A DNA stretch of 64,000 nt from Streptomyces xanthochromogenes. GTDB lineage: Bacteria; Actinomycetota; Actinomycetes; Streptomycetales; Streptomycetaceae. The notes under the pieces are model-generated. The model ran no database searches and was not told the origin of the DNA. It was given only the letters and a program-made list of their open reading frames with translations. How positions within the stretch are numbered: the first letter of the stretch is position 1; each line of letters starts with the position of its first letter. Location: positions 1-64,000 of the forward strand of contig NZ_BMUZ01000012.1 of the NCBI RefSeq assembly GCF_014650455.1. The letters are read 5' to 3'. Made by a program: the position numbers and the translations under genes. Positions 29,661 to 37,758 of this stretch are shown here, in pieces.

Positions 29661-30811
29661 TGCGAAGCAGCAGCGGCAGGAACAGCAGCGGAAACAACGG
29701 CGGGAGCCGTGGTGGCAACAGCGGCGGCCGCGGCAGCAGCAGTGGTGGCGGCCGGGGCGGTTCCGGAGGTGGCCGGGACGGCCAGCGCCAGGGCGGCGGC
29801 CCGCGCCAGAGCGGCAGCGGCAAGCCGCGCCCTCTGCGCCCCGAGGAGCGCACCTACGACGTGGGCAACGACGCCCCCCGCAGCGGCCGCGGCGCCTCGG
29901 CGCGCGGCGGCGCCAAGGGCGGCCCCAAGTCGCCGCAGGGCGGCACCCCGGTGCGCCGCGGCCCGCACGGCCAGCGCCTGGGCCAGGCCCGCCCGCGCGA
30001 GCTCGACGCCAAGATCGAGCAGCGCAACCGCGACCGGTACGCGGACAAGCCGGACGTGAAGACGCCGAAGACCTTCCCGGGCGCCGAGCAGGAGGGCGAG
30101 CGGCTGCAGAAGGTCCTCGCCCGGGCCGGCATGGGTTCGCGCCGCGCCTGCGAGGAGCTGATCGAGCAGGCCCGCGTCGAGGTCAACGGCGAGATCGTGC
30201 TCGAACAGGGCAAGCGCGTCGACCCCGAGAAGGACGAGATCAAGGTGGACGGCCTGACCGTCGCCACCCAGTCGTACCTGTTCTTCGCGCTCAACAAGCC
30301 GGCCGGTGTCGTCTCCACCATGGAGGACCCGGACGGCCGCCAGTGCCTCGGTGACTACGTCACCAACCGCGAGACCCGGCTCTTCCACGTCGGCCGGCTC
30401 GACACCGAGACCGAGGGCATCATCCTGCTCACCAACCACGGCGAGCTGGCCCACCGTCTCACCCACCCCAAGTACGGCGTGAAGAAGACCTACCTGGCCG
30501 CCATCACGGGCCCGCTGCCGCGCGAGATCGGCAAGCGGCTCAAGGAGGGCATCCAGCTGGAGGACGGCTACGCGCGGGCCGACGCCTTCCGCGTCGTCCA
30601 GCAGACCGGCAAGAACTACCTCGTCGAGATCGAGCTGCACGAGGGCCGCAAGCACATCGTGCGCCGCATGATGGCCGAGGCGGGCTTCCCGGTGGAGAAG
30701 CTGGTCCGCGTCGCCTTCGGCCCGATCGGGCTCGGCGACCAGAAGTCCGGCTGGCTGCGCCGCCTCACCAACACCGAGGTCGGCATGCTGATGCGCGAGG
30801 TCGACCTCTAG
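29660..30811 (+). CDS. RsuA/RluB-type pseudouridine synthase with Gly/Ser/Arg-rich N-terminus
   Basis: Protein of 383 aa. Residues 1-130 are a disordered Gly/Ser/Asn/Arg-rich segment with RGG-like steps. An S4 domain (GERLQKVLARAGMGSRRACEELI, ~145-200) and the catalytic domain follow. The catalytic Asp is in GRLDTETEG (~250), and the C-terminal motif is EGRKHIVRRMM. It probably makes pseudouridine in 23S (RluB) or 16S rRNA. ATG 29660 overlaps the scpB stop; GTG 29657 is an alternative. It is the last gene of the parA-scpAB operon before a strong terminator. Confidence 0.92.
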   Translation: MRSSSGRNSSGNNGGSRGGNSGGRGSSSGGGRGGSGGGRDGQRQGGGPRQSGSGKPRPLRPEERTYDVGNDAPRSGRGASARGGAKGGPKSPQGGTPVRRGPHGQRLGQARPRELDAKIEQRNRDRYADKPDVKTPKTFPGAEQEGERLQKVLARAGMGSRRACEELIEQARVEVNGEIVLEQGKRVDPEKDEIKVDGLTVATQSYLFFALNKPAGVVSTMEDPDGRQCLGDYVTNRETRLFHVGRLDTETEGIILLTNHGELAHRLTHPKYGVKKTYLAAITGPLPREIGKRLKEGIQLEDGYARADAFRVVQQTGKNYLVEIELHEGRKHIVRRMMAEAGFPVEKLVRVAFGPIGLGDQKSGWLRRLTNTEVGMLMREVDL

Positions 30812-30830
30812 GCGTCCCGCACACCCGGCG

Positions 30831-30873
30831 AAGAGCCCGGTTCCCCCGTCTCGCGGGGGAGCCGGGCTCTTTT
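30831..30873 (+). terminator. Terminator of the parA-scpAB-pseudouridine synthase operon
   Basis: An 18-bp stem with one G-T pair (30831-30848 with 30854-30871) and a 5-nt loop is followed by a short T run. Strong intrinsic terminator. Confidence 0.9.
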
Positions 30874-30960
30874 CTCGTGTGCGCCCCCCGAGGCCCCGTG
30901 CGCCCCCGAAGGCCTGCGCGCCCGCCCGAACGGCCTTGTGCGCCCGGCCCGAACGCCTTT

Positions 30961-30977
30961 ATAGTCACAGTGACCAT
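30961..30977 (+). promoter_or_regulatory. Palindromic operator candidate (NrtR type)
   Basis: ATAGTCACAGTGACCAT is a 17-bp palindrome centred on A30969 with one mismatched pair. It stands out in GC-rich surroundings and lies about 145 bases upstream of the NrtR-like NUDIX regulator gene. NrtR proteins commonly bind such interrupted palindromes ahead of their own and NAD-related genes. The match to the NrtR motif is from memory and was not computed. Confidence 0.65.
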
Positions 30978-30992
30978 TAAGGGGGTACGGCG

Positions 30993-31109
30993 ATGAGCCT
31001 CACCTGGAGCCGGGCCCTCGGCCCCGCCGGGCACGGCCGGGGGACCTGGGCCCACGGGGGTGGACCAGGTCCCGGCGCCGGCCCGGCCGCGAGCGCGGGG
31101 CGACGATGA
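30993..31109 (+). CDS. Possible 38-aa leader peptide overlapping the NUDIX regulator
   Basis: ATG 30993 has a good AGGGGG ribosome binding site seven bases upstream, just after the palindrome. The reading frame gives 38 residues (MSLTWSRALGPAG... ending AASAGRR). It stops at TGA 31107-31109, which overlaps the ATG of the NUDIX gene as ATGA. The peptide is Gly/Pro/Arg-rich without domains. It may only serve translational coupling, or be a chance frame. Confidence 0.35.
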   Translation: MSLTWSRALGPAGHGRGTWAHGGGPGPGAGPAASAGRR

Positions 31110-31885
31110 CCGCGGTCGGCCCCCGGGCCCGGGAGGGGGGAGCCCGGGGGCCCCGGGGCACGGCCCCGCAGGGGTACGACCCGCACGCCTTCGAACCGTT
31201 CGCGGTCACCGTCGACCTCGCGGTCTTCACCGTGCGCGAGGGTGTCCTGCACGCCCTGCTCATCCGGCGCGGCCAGGAGCCGTATGCGGGGGCGTGGGCG
31301 CTGCCCGGCGGATTCGTGCTGCCGCGCGAGTCCACCGAGCTCGCGGCCCGGCGCGAACTGGCCGAGGAGACCGGCCTGCCCGACGACCTGGTGGCCGGTC
31401 TGCACCTGGAACAGCTGCGCACCTACAGCGAGCCGGACCGCGACCCCAGGATGCGGGTTGTGTCGGTGGCGTACACCGCGCTCGTGCCCGACCTGCCCGA
31501 ACCGCACGGCGGCGGCGACGCGGCGCATGCCGAGTGGGTCGCCCTCGGCGGCTGCGGGCAACTCGCCTTCGACCACGCCGAGATCCTCGCCGACGCCCGT
31601 GAACGCATCGGCGCCAAGCTCGAATACACCTGCCTGGCCACGTCGTTCTGCCCGCCCGAGTTCACCCTCGGCGAGCTCCAGCAGGTGTACGAGACGGTCT
31701 GGGGCACCGTCCTCGACCGCCCCAACTTCCGCCGCAAGGTGCTTGCCACGCCCGGCTTCGTCGAGCAAGTGGCAGGCGCCTCACGGCTGACCGGTGGCCG
31801 GGGCAAGCCGGCCGCGCTCCACCGGGCGGGTCCGGCCACCGCGCTGCACCCGCCCCTTCTGCGCCCGGAGGGACGACAGACATGA
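31106..31885 (+). CDS. NUDIX-related transcriptional regulator (NrtR-like)
   Basis: Protein of 259 aa. The N-terminal NUDIX domain begins FAVTVDLAVFTV and carries the box GGFVLPRESTELAARRELAEETGL. The C-terminal winged-helix part has FCPPEFTLGELQQVYETVWG, NFRRKVL and GRGKPAALHR, the pattern of NrtR regulators rather than plain hydrolases. NrtR represses NAD-related or ADP-ribose-related genes and is released by ADP-ribose. The stop overlaps the next gene (ADP-ribosylglycohydrolase) as ATGA, so the two share a message. The first ~22 residues are poorly conserved-looking, so the start is uncertain. Confidence 0.85.
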   Translation: MTAVGPRAREGGARGPRGTAPQGYDPHAFEPFAVTVDLAVFTVREGVLHALLIRRGQEPYAGAWALPGGFVLPRESTELAARRELAEETGLPDDLVAGLHLEQLRTYSEPDRDPRMRVVSVAYTALVPDLPEPHGGGDAAHAEWVALGGCGQLAFDHAEILADARERIGAKLEYTCLATSFCPPEFTLGELQQVYETVWGTVLDRPNFRRKVLATPGFVEQVAGASRLTGGRGKPAALHRAGPATALHPPLLRPEGRQT

Positions 31886-32895
31886 ACCGCGCTGCCAAGC
31901 AGACGGCGACCGGCGCCTTGATCGGCCTCGCACTGGGGGACGCGCTCGGCTTCCCCACCGAGTTCAACGACGTGCCGGCGATCCTCACCAAGTGCGGACC
32001 CTGGCGCGAGATGGCGCTGCCTACCCCGGCCGTCGTCACCGACGACACCCAGATGACGCTCGCGCTCGGCCGGGGCATCCGCACCGCGATGGACCGCGGG
32101 CTGCTCGGCCCCGAGCGGCTCGAAGGTCCGGTCCGTGCCGAGTTCATCGACTGGTACCACTCGCCCGAGAACAACCGGGCACCCGGCCGGACCTGCCTGG
32201 TCGCCTGCGCGCAGCTGGACAGCGGGCTGCCCTGGCAGCAGGCCAGCCAGCACGGCTCCAAGGGCTGCGGCGCCAACATGCGGGTCGCGCCCGTGGGCCT
32301 GGTGCCGGGCCTGAGCGAGGAACAGCGGGCGGGCGCCGCCCAGTTGCAGTCCGCGCTCACCCACGGCCACCCCACCGCGCTCGCCGCGTCCGACCTCACC
32401 GCACGTGCGGTGTTCCTGCTCGCCCAGGGTGCCGACCCGACGGGCCTGGTCGGTCAGCTGCGCTCGTACGCGTACGAGAACCGCACCCGCTACCACGACC
32501 GCTGGCTCGGCGACCTGTGGGCGCACTCGCACGACCCGACGCCCGGCCACTTCATCGCGCGCGGCTGGGACGAGTGCCTGGACGTCCTCGACCGGGTGCT
32601 CAAGGCGCTGCGCGACCCCTCGCCCGAGACCGACCCGTGCCTGGAGACCGGCGACGGCTGGATCGCCGAAGAGGCCTTCGCCACCGCCCTGTTGTGCTTC
32701 CTGCTCTTCCCCGACGAGCCGCTCACAGCGCTGCGCCGCGCCGCCTGCACCCAGGGCGACTCGGACTCCATAGCCTGCCTGGCCGGGGCGTTCGCGGGTG
32801 CCCATCTGGGGGCCGCCGCCTGGCCGAAGGAGTGGGCCGAGCGCATCGAGTACCGCAGCGAACTCCTGACCCTGGGGGCGCTCTGGGACGCTTGA
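31882..32895 (+). CDS. ADP-ribosylglycohydrolase (DraG/ARH family)
   Basis: Protein of 337 aa. It holds the ARH metal-binding motifs: GLALGDALGFPTEF near the N-terminus, TDDTQMTLALG (~residue 53), and the C-terminal GDSDSIACLAGAFAGA with its Asp-Ser-Asp. These coordinate two magnesium ions. The family removes ADP-ribose from protein side chains (DraG, ARH1), DNA, or small ligands. It is co-transcribed with the NrtR-like regulator whose effector would be its product. GGAGGGA lies nine bases before ATG 31882. Confidence 0.92.
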   Translation: MNRAAKQTATGALIGLALGDALGFPTEFNDVPAILTKCGPWREMALPTPAVVTDDTQMTLALGRGIRTAMDRGLLGPERLEGPVRAEFIDWYHSPENNRAPGRTCLVACAQLDSGLPWQQASQHGSKGCGANMRVAPVGLVPGLSEEQRAGAAQLQSALTHGHPTALAASDLTARAVFLLAQGADPTGLVGQLRSYAYENRTRYHDRWLGDLWAHSHDPTPGHFIARGWDECLDVLDRVLKALRDPSPETDPCLETGDGWIAEEAFATALLCFLLFPDEPLTALRRAACTQGDSDSIACLAGAFAGAHLGAAAWPKEWAERIEYRSELLTLGALWDA

Positions 32896-33020
32896 GTCAT
32901 GATCGACCTCCACGCCGCCGGCCTGCGCAGCGGGCGGGCGCGGGCGGGCCGGGGCGGGAGCGAGTGGCCGGGGACGTCGGGGCGCCGCGGGCGGTCCCGT
33001 ACGTGGTGCGGGCCGCCTCG

Positions 33021-33761
33021 CTACTGCCCGAGGCCGCCGCCGGGCACGACGCGCTGCACGACTTCGTCGTACGCGTCCGCCTTCAGGGCTGACGCGCGGC
33101 GCACCCGGTACAGGAAGTCGGCGACCCGGGCCCGGTCGGGCTCGGACGGCAGGGGAGAGGCGGACGCCGCCTCGTCGGACTCGGCGGCGAGGCGGGCCAT
33201 CCACGACTCCACCTCCGGCCAGGAGACCTCGCCGCGCTTGACCGCGAGCAGCGGCTCGCGCTCGGCGCCCACGTCGATGCTGAGCACCCCCGTGCGCAGC
33301 AGATCGCGGCAGCTCATCAGCAGCCGCAGCAGATGCATGGCGTGCTTCCAGCGGGGCGCGCCGTGCTGTCGTACGTCGGCGTCGAGCTTCTTGCGCTGGC
33401 CGAGCGCGTAGCGCGCGAAGGTCCCGTGGGCCCGGCGCGAGAGGAACGCCCCACGCAGGGACAGGAGTTCACGCCCGGTGTCGTCGAGCTGCTCGACCAG
33501 CGGGGAGTGCAGGCACTCCAGGATGTTCGGATTGGCGCGCAGGGCCAGTTCGCAAAAGCGCTCCAGCTCCCAGCTGAACTGTTCGTCGGCCGGGCCCTCG
33601 ATGTGGGTCGGGGGCTTCTCGAAGCGCCAGAACAGCTGGGTCGGTGCGAGGTAGATCCCGCGCACGTCGGTGTCGCTGCCTTCGGTCGCGAGGCCGAAGG
33701 CGCGCGAGCCCATGACACAGGAGTACACGGTGTGGTCTGCGATCAACTCCTCGGGCATCAT
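33021..33761 (-). CDS. RlaP-type nucleotidyltransferase
   Basis: Protein of 246 aa, polymerase-beta superfamily. The active site MGSRAFGLATEGSDTDVRGIYLAP gives the G-S...D-x-D pattern of the RlaP/YcgL group. The remaining sequence is helical with LECLHSPLV and a C-terminal positively charged region. RlaP proteins have been linked to RNA repair or nucleotide transfer, without a firmly known substrate. ATG 33761 is used; ATG 33758 follows directly. It converges on the ADP-ribosylglycohydrolase gene. The 125-bp gap between them is very GC-rich and without features. Confidence 0.82.
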   Translation of the reverse strand: MMPEELIADHTVYSCVMGSRAFGLATEGSDTDVRGIYLAPTQLFWRFEKPPTHIEGPADEQFSWELERFCELALRANPNILECLHSPLVEQLDDTGRELLSLRGAFLSRRAHGTFARYALGQRKKLDADVRQHGAPRWKHAMHLLRLLMSCRDLLRTGVLSIDVGAEREPLLAVKRGEVSWPEVESWMARLAAESDEAASASPLPSEPDRARVADFLYRVRRASALKADAYDEVVQRVVPGGGLGQ

Positions 33762-33779
33762 GGCGGTCAGTGTGGCCGG

Positions 33780-34265
33780 TCAGGGCAGCAGGATCGAATC
33801 CTTATCCACGGTGATCCGCCGGGCGGGCAGCGGACGCGTGGCCGGGCCGTTGGCCACCGAGGCGTCCGCGATCCGGTACTTGCTGCCGTGGCAGGGGCAG
33901 TCGATGGTGCCGTCCGCGACGGTGGAGACCGTGCAGCCCTGGTGGGTGCAGATCGCCGAGAAGCCCTTGAAGGTGCCGGCCGTGGGCTGGGTGACGACGA
34001 CCTTCTGCTCCGCGAAGATCTTGCCGCCGCCGACGGGGATGTCCGAAACCTTGGCGAGAACCTGCCCGGCCTGCGCGGGCGGGCTCGACTCGCCGGAGGC
34101 CGCGGGCGGGCTCGACGCACTGGGGGTGGCGGACGCGCTGCCGCTCGGCGCGCCGGGCGTGGGGGTCGAACTCCCGGCGCTGTCACCGGAGTTGGAGCAA
34201 CCGGCGAGGGCCGCCGCCCCTGCTGCCGCCACGAGTACCGTCCTGCGGCTGTTGACTGCGTCCAC
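33780..34265 (-). CDS. Rieske [2Fe-2S] lipoprotein, Tat-type signal
   Basis: Protein of 161 aa. A twin-arginine signal (NSRRTVLVAAAGAA) runs into a lipobox LAGC with Cys23, so it is probably exported folded and lipid-anchored. A Ser/Pro-rich linker (24-66) leads to a Rieske domain with both cluster motifs, CTHQGC and CPCHGS. It is an electron carrier of unknown partner; small Rieske lipoproteins like this are common in Streptomyces. GTG 34265 follows GAGGAG at six bases. Confidence 0.9.
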   Translation of the reverse strand: MDAVNSRRTVLVAAAGAAALAGCSNSGDSAGSSTPTPGAPSGSASATPSASSPPAASGESSPPAQAGQVLAKVSDIPVGGGKIFAEQKVVVTQPTAGTFKGFSAICTHQGCTVSTVADGTIDCPCHGSKYRIADASVANGPATRPLPARRITVDKDSILLP

Positions 34266-34439
34266 CGTGTGCTCCTCATGAAGTCGTGGTCACGCCGGGC
34301 GCGTAACCGGCACGCCGCACGTGAAGCCGTCGGACCGGGCGCCCGGGCGACGCACGCGGCCAGGAGCATCCTGGCGCCGAAGGGGCCCGGGGCGAAGCAC
34401 CGACGGGTCGCATGTCCCCCGTGCCGACCACGCCCGCGG

Positions 34440-34510
34440 CGCGTCGGGTTCGAGGGACGTCACACCCGGGGTGTGCCGGGTCCGAGGTGCGTCACGCCCG
34501 GGGCGCGAGG
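34440..34510. repeat. Imperfect ~31-bp direct repeat
   Basis: Two near copies (around 34446-34476 and 34477-34507) share CGGGT-CGAGG, -CGTCAC and CCCGGGG. The second runs into the 3' end of the DUF952 gene. Function unknown. Confidence 0.55.
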
Positions 34511-34827
34511 CCCAGCGCACGCCCCTCGGCATCCCGGCGCACTTCCAGGACCGCCGTCACGGCCGCCCGCTCGACGGGCCCGTACACATGGGGGAACAGC
34601 ACGTCCCCCGAGCCCTCCCAGCGGACCTCGGCGGCCAGCGCCGACTCCTCGATGCACAGCACCACGAGGGGACCCGGCACATCGCGGTAGCGGGCGTCGG
34701 CGACGGCCAGGGCCGAGGTCTCGTCGGCCGAGCAGTGCACGAAACCCTCGGCGGCGAGCGAGGGCGGGCGGTAAAGCCGGTCGGGCCGGGCCGACCACTC
34801 GACCAGGGGAACCACATGCAGGATCAT
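34492..34827 (-). CDS. DUF952 family protein
   Basis: Protein of 111 aa covering the whole DUF952 domain: ILHVVPLVEW start, LAAEGFVHCSADE (family signature with His and Cys-Ser), LVVLCIEES, and FPHVYGPVERAAV near the end. Function unknown; the family resembles glutathione-S-transferase-like or ADP-ribosyl-transferase-like folds in some annotations, which I cannot judge here. The ATG at 34827 is the natural start. It is upstream of the Rieske gene on the same strand with a ~225-bp gap. Confidence 0.85.
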   Translation of the reverse strand: MILHVVPLVEWSARPDRLYRPPSLAAEGFVHCSADETSALAVADARYRDVPGPLVVLCIEESALAAEVRWEGSGDVLFPHVYGPVERAAVTAVLEVRRDAEGRALGLAPRA

Positions 34828-34957
34828 CCGTCGGTTCTACCCCGGACCCGGCCCGGGCGCTCCCGGCGGGGGCGGTTCGCCCAGGTGGCGCAGGCGCCCC
34901 GCTTGGGTGAGATTGGCCCTGTTCTCCTGCGTACCCCCCCATCCGAAAGGCACGACA

Positions 34958-35395
34958 ATGGCGGGAAATGACCTGGGCAGCCTTCTGGGCGGCCTCCTCG
35001 GCGGCAGCGGCAGCGGAGCCTCGGGCTCCGGCGGCGCCGGGAACATCCTCGGCGCGCTGCTCGGCGCTCTCGGCGGCAGCGGCGGCGGCCAGAGCAACGG
35101 CGGCAATCCGCTCGGCGGCCTCATGGACATGCTCACCAAGTCCGGGCTGGTCGACCAGGCCCAGTCCTGGGTCGGCAACGGCGACAACCAGCCGGTGAGC
35201 GGCGCCCAGATCGCCGACGCGCTGCCGAACGACGCGCTCCAGCAGGCCGCCCAGCAGGCCGGCGTCTCCCCCGAGGAGGCCGCGAACCAGATCGCGCAGC
35301 ACCTGCCGCAGGCCGTCGACAAACTGACCCCGGGCGGGCAGCTGCCGCAGGCGGGCACCTCGCTGGAGGACCTGATCAAGCAGCAGAACCTGTAA
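34958..35395 (+). CDS. YidB-like (DUF937) protein
   Basis: Protein of 145 aa. Residues 4-55 are Gly/Ser/Leu-rich (GSLLGGLLGGSGSG). The rest is the YidB-type helical domain: GLVDQAQSWVGNGDNQPVSGAQIADALPNDALQQ (~residues 63-96) and AANQIAQHLPQAVDKLTPGG. No enzymatic role is known. AAAGG lies seven bases before ATG 34958. Confidence 0.85.
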   Translation: MAGNDLGSLLGGLLGGSGSGASGSGGAGNILGALLGALGGSGGGQSNGGNPLGGLMDMLTKSGLVDQAQSWVGNGDNQPVSGAQIADALPNDALQQAAQQAGVSPEEAANQIAQHLPQAVDKLTPGGQLPQAGTSLEDLIKQQNL

Positions 35396-35505
35396 CGAGC
35401 ACCCCATCCGGCGGCCGTCCTCGTCCGGAGGGCGGCCGCCGCGTACGTCCTCCGGCGGCGCTGACTACGCTGAACGGGAACGAAGACCGAGGCTAGGAGC
35501 ACGTC

Positions 35506-35868
35506 GTGGCGGTACGAGCGGTCCGGGGGGCAGTCCAGCTGGAACGGGACGAGGCCGGACACATGGACGAGCAGGTCGGCGCACTGCTCACCGAGGTCCT
35601 GGAGCGCAACGGCCTGACCCCGGACGACCTCATTAGCATCTGGTTCACCGCCACCCCCGATCTGCACAGCGACTTCCCGGCCGCCGCCGCGCGCGGCCTC
35701 GGCATCACCGACGTGCCGCTGATCTGCGCCCAGGAGCTCGACATAGCGGGCGCGATGCCCCGCGTGGTGCGGATCCTCGCGCACGTCGAGACCTATCTCG
35801 ACCGCTCCGAGATCGCCCACGTCTACCTCGGCTCCGCCGCCGCCCTGCGCAAGGACATCGCCCAGTGA
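35506..35868 (+). CDS. aroH: Chorismate mutase, AroH type
   Basis: Protein of 120 aa, the full length of monofunctional AroH chorismate mutases. It has VRAVRGAVQLERDEA with the active-site Arg, SIWFTATPDLHSDFPAAAAR, GITDVPLICAQELDI and RVVRILAHVE. It converts chorismate to prephenate. A TAGGAG site precedes GTG 35506, and its stop overlaps the tyrA start (GTGA), coupling two successive steps of tyrosine/phenylalanine synthesis. Confidence 0.93.
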   Translation: MAVRAVRGAVQLERDEAGHMDEQVGALLTEVLERNGLTPDDLISIWFTATPDLHSDFPAAAARGLGITDVPLICAQELDIAGAMPRVVRILAHVETYLDRSEIAHVYLGSAAALRKDIAQ

Positions 35869-36950
35869 GAACCGCCCTCGTCATCGGTACCGGACTCATC
35901 GGCACCTCCGTCGCCCTGGCCCTCGCCGGCCGCGGCGTCACCGTCCACCTCGTCGACCACGACCCGGACCAGGCCCGCACCGCCTCGGCCCTCGGAGCCG
36001 GCACGGACGAGGCGCCCGAGGGGCGCGTCGACCTCGCCGTCATCGCCGTGCCGCCCGCGCACGTGGCCGCGACCCTGGCCGAGGCGATCCGGGGCGGGAT
36101 CGCCCGCGCCTGCATCGACGTCGCCAGCGTCAAGGGCGGCCCGCGCCGCGAGCTGCTCGCGCTCGGCTGCGACCTGAGCTCCTACATCGGTACGCACCCC
36201 ATGGCGGGCAAGGAGCGCTCCGGCCCGCTCGCGGCCACCGCCGACCTCTTCGAGGGACGGCCCTGGGTGCTCACGCCGACCCGGGACACCGACACCGAGG
36301 TGCTCAACCTGGCGCTCGAACTGGTCGCGCTGTGCCGTGCCGTGCCGGTCGTCATGGACGCCGACGCCCACGACCGGGCCGTCGCGCTCGTCTCGCACAC
36401 CCCGCAGCTGGTCTCCTCCATGGTCGCCGCCCGGCTCGAAGAGGCCGACGAGACGGCGGTACGGCTGTGCGGGCAGGGCATCCGGGACGTCACCCGCATC
36501 GCGGCCTCCGACCCCCGGATGTGGGTGGAGATCCTCTCCGCCAACCCGGGCCCGGTCGCCGACGTCCTGTCCGGGATCGCCGCCGACCTCGACGAGACCG
36601 TGCGGGCCCTGCGCTCCCTGGAGTCCGCCGACGAGGACAAGCGGCGCGGCGGCGCGGCCGGCATCGAGGACGTGCTGCGGCGCGGCAACGCGGGCCGGGT
36701 CCGGGTCCCCGGCAAGCACGGGGCGGCGCCCGCCACGTACGAGATCGTCGCCGTGCTCCTCAGCGACGAGCCGGGCGGCCTCGCGCGGCTGTTCGCGGAC
36801 GCGGGGCGGGCCGGGGTCAACATCGAGGACGTCCGCATCGAGCACGCCACCGGCCAGCAGGCGGGCCTGGTCCAGCTGATGGTCGAGCCGGCCGCGGCCC
36901 CGGGGCTGACCGCGGCACTGCGGGAGCGGGGCTGGTCCATCCGGCAGTGA
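35865..36950 (+). CDS. tyrA: Prephenate dehydrogenase
   Basis: Protein of 361 aa. NAD-binding VIGTGLIGTSVALALAGRG opens it. Catalytic-domain motifs include IGTHPMAGKERSG and SHTPQLVSSM, and a C-terminal ACT-like domain (~residues 290-360, YEIVAVLLSDEPGGLARLFADAG) could mediate tyrosine feedback. It oxidises and decarboxylates prephenate to 4-hydroxyphenylpyruvate. Translationally coupled to aroH. Confidence 0.93.
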   Translation: MRTALVIGTGLIGTSVALALAGRGVTVHLVDHDPDQARTASALGAGTDEAPEGRVDLAVIAVPPAHVAATLAEAIRGGIARACIDVASVKGGPRRELLALGCDLSSYIGTHPMAGKERSGPLAATADLFEGRPWVLTPTRDTDTEVLNLALELVALCRAVPVVMDADAHDRAVALVSHTPQLVSSMVAARLEEADETAVRLCGQGIRDVTRIAASDPRMWVEILSANPGPVADVLSGIAADLDETVRALRSLESADEDKRRGGAAGIEDVLRRGNAGRVRVPGKHGAAPATYEIVAVLLSDEPGGLARLFADAGRAGVNIEDVRIEHATGQQAGLVQLMVEPAAAPGLTAALRERGWSIRQ

Positions 36951-37062
36951 CGCGGTCGTCCCGACCGGGCGGGACGGGGGGCTCGCACGAGCCAGTAACC
37001 TTGTGGGGGGCGGATTTGCGCCCCGAGCATCCCCGCCCCGTACCAGGAAGGTGTCCGTCACC

Positions 37063-37758
37063 GTGGAAACCGCCGCCCGGACCGCCCCGGCAGCAGTGAT
37101 TGTCGCCATCGACGGCCCCTCCGGCACCGGCAAGTCCAGCACCTCCAGGGCCGTCGCCGCCAAGCTCGGCCTGAGCTACCTGGACACCGGCGCCCAGTAC
37201 CGGGCGATCACCTGGTGGATGATCAGCAACGGGATCGACATCGGCGACCCGGCGGAGATCGCCGTCGCGGCGGCCAAGCCCGTGATCGTCTCCGGCACCG
37301 ACCCGTCGGCGCCGACCATCACGGTCGACGGCGAGGACGCCTCGGGGCCGATCCGCACCCAGGACGTCACCTCCAAGGTCAGCGCGGTCAGCGCCGTGCC
37401 CGAGGTGCGGGCCCTGATCACCCAGCTCCAGCGCGACATCGCGGCGGCCGCCGGTCAGGGCATCGTGGTCGAGGGCCGTGACATCGGCACCACCGTGCTG
37501 CCCGACGCCGACCTCAAGGTGTTCCTCACCGCGTCCCCCGAGGCGCGGGCGGCCCGCCGCAGCGGCGAGCTCAAGGGCTCCGACGTGGCAGCCACCAGGG
37601 AAGCCCTGATCAAGCGGGACGCGGCGGACTCCGGTCGCAAGACCTCCCCGCTGGCCAAGGCGGACGACGCGGTCGAGGTGGACACCACCGAGCTCACCCT
37701 GGACCAGGTCATCGAGTGCGTGGTCACCCTCATCGAGGAGAAGCGGGCCGCCAAGTGA
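37063..37758 (+). CDS. cmk: Cytidylate kinase
   Basis: Protein of ~231 aa. The P-loop IDGPSGTGKSSTSRAVA is followed by YLDTGAQYRAITWW. VVEGRDIGTTVLPDADLKVFLTAS and the Arg-rich lid (ARAARRSGE) complete the family pattern. It phosphorylates CMP and dCMP. GTG 37063 has GGAAGGTG nine bases before it; GTG 37051 is also possible. Followed with a GTGA overlap by the acyltransferase gene. Confidence 0.92.
   Translation: METAARTAPAAVIVAIDGPSGTGKSSTSRAVAAKLGLSYLDTGAQYRAITWWMISNGIDIGDPAEIAVAAAKPVIVSGTDPSAPTITVDGEDASGPIRTQDVTSKVSAVSAVPEVRALITQLQRDIAAAAGQGIVVEGRDIGTTVLPDADLKVFLTASPEARAARRSGELKGSDVAATREALIKRDAADSGRKTSPLAKADDAVEVDTTELTLDQVIECVVTLIEEKRAAK

Noticed and set aside
32899..33411. 170-codon plus-strand frame opposite the nucleotidyltransferase
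   Set aside because: It mirrors the minus-strand gene with its clear active-site motif; the translation is Arg/Ser-rich noise.
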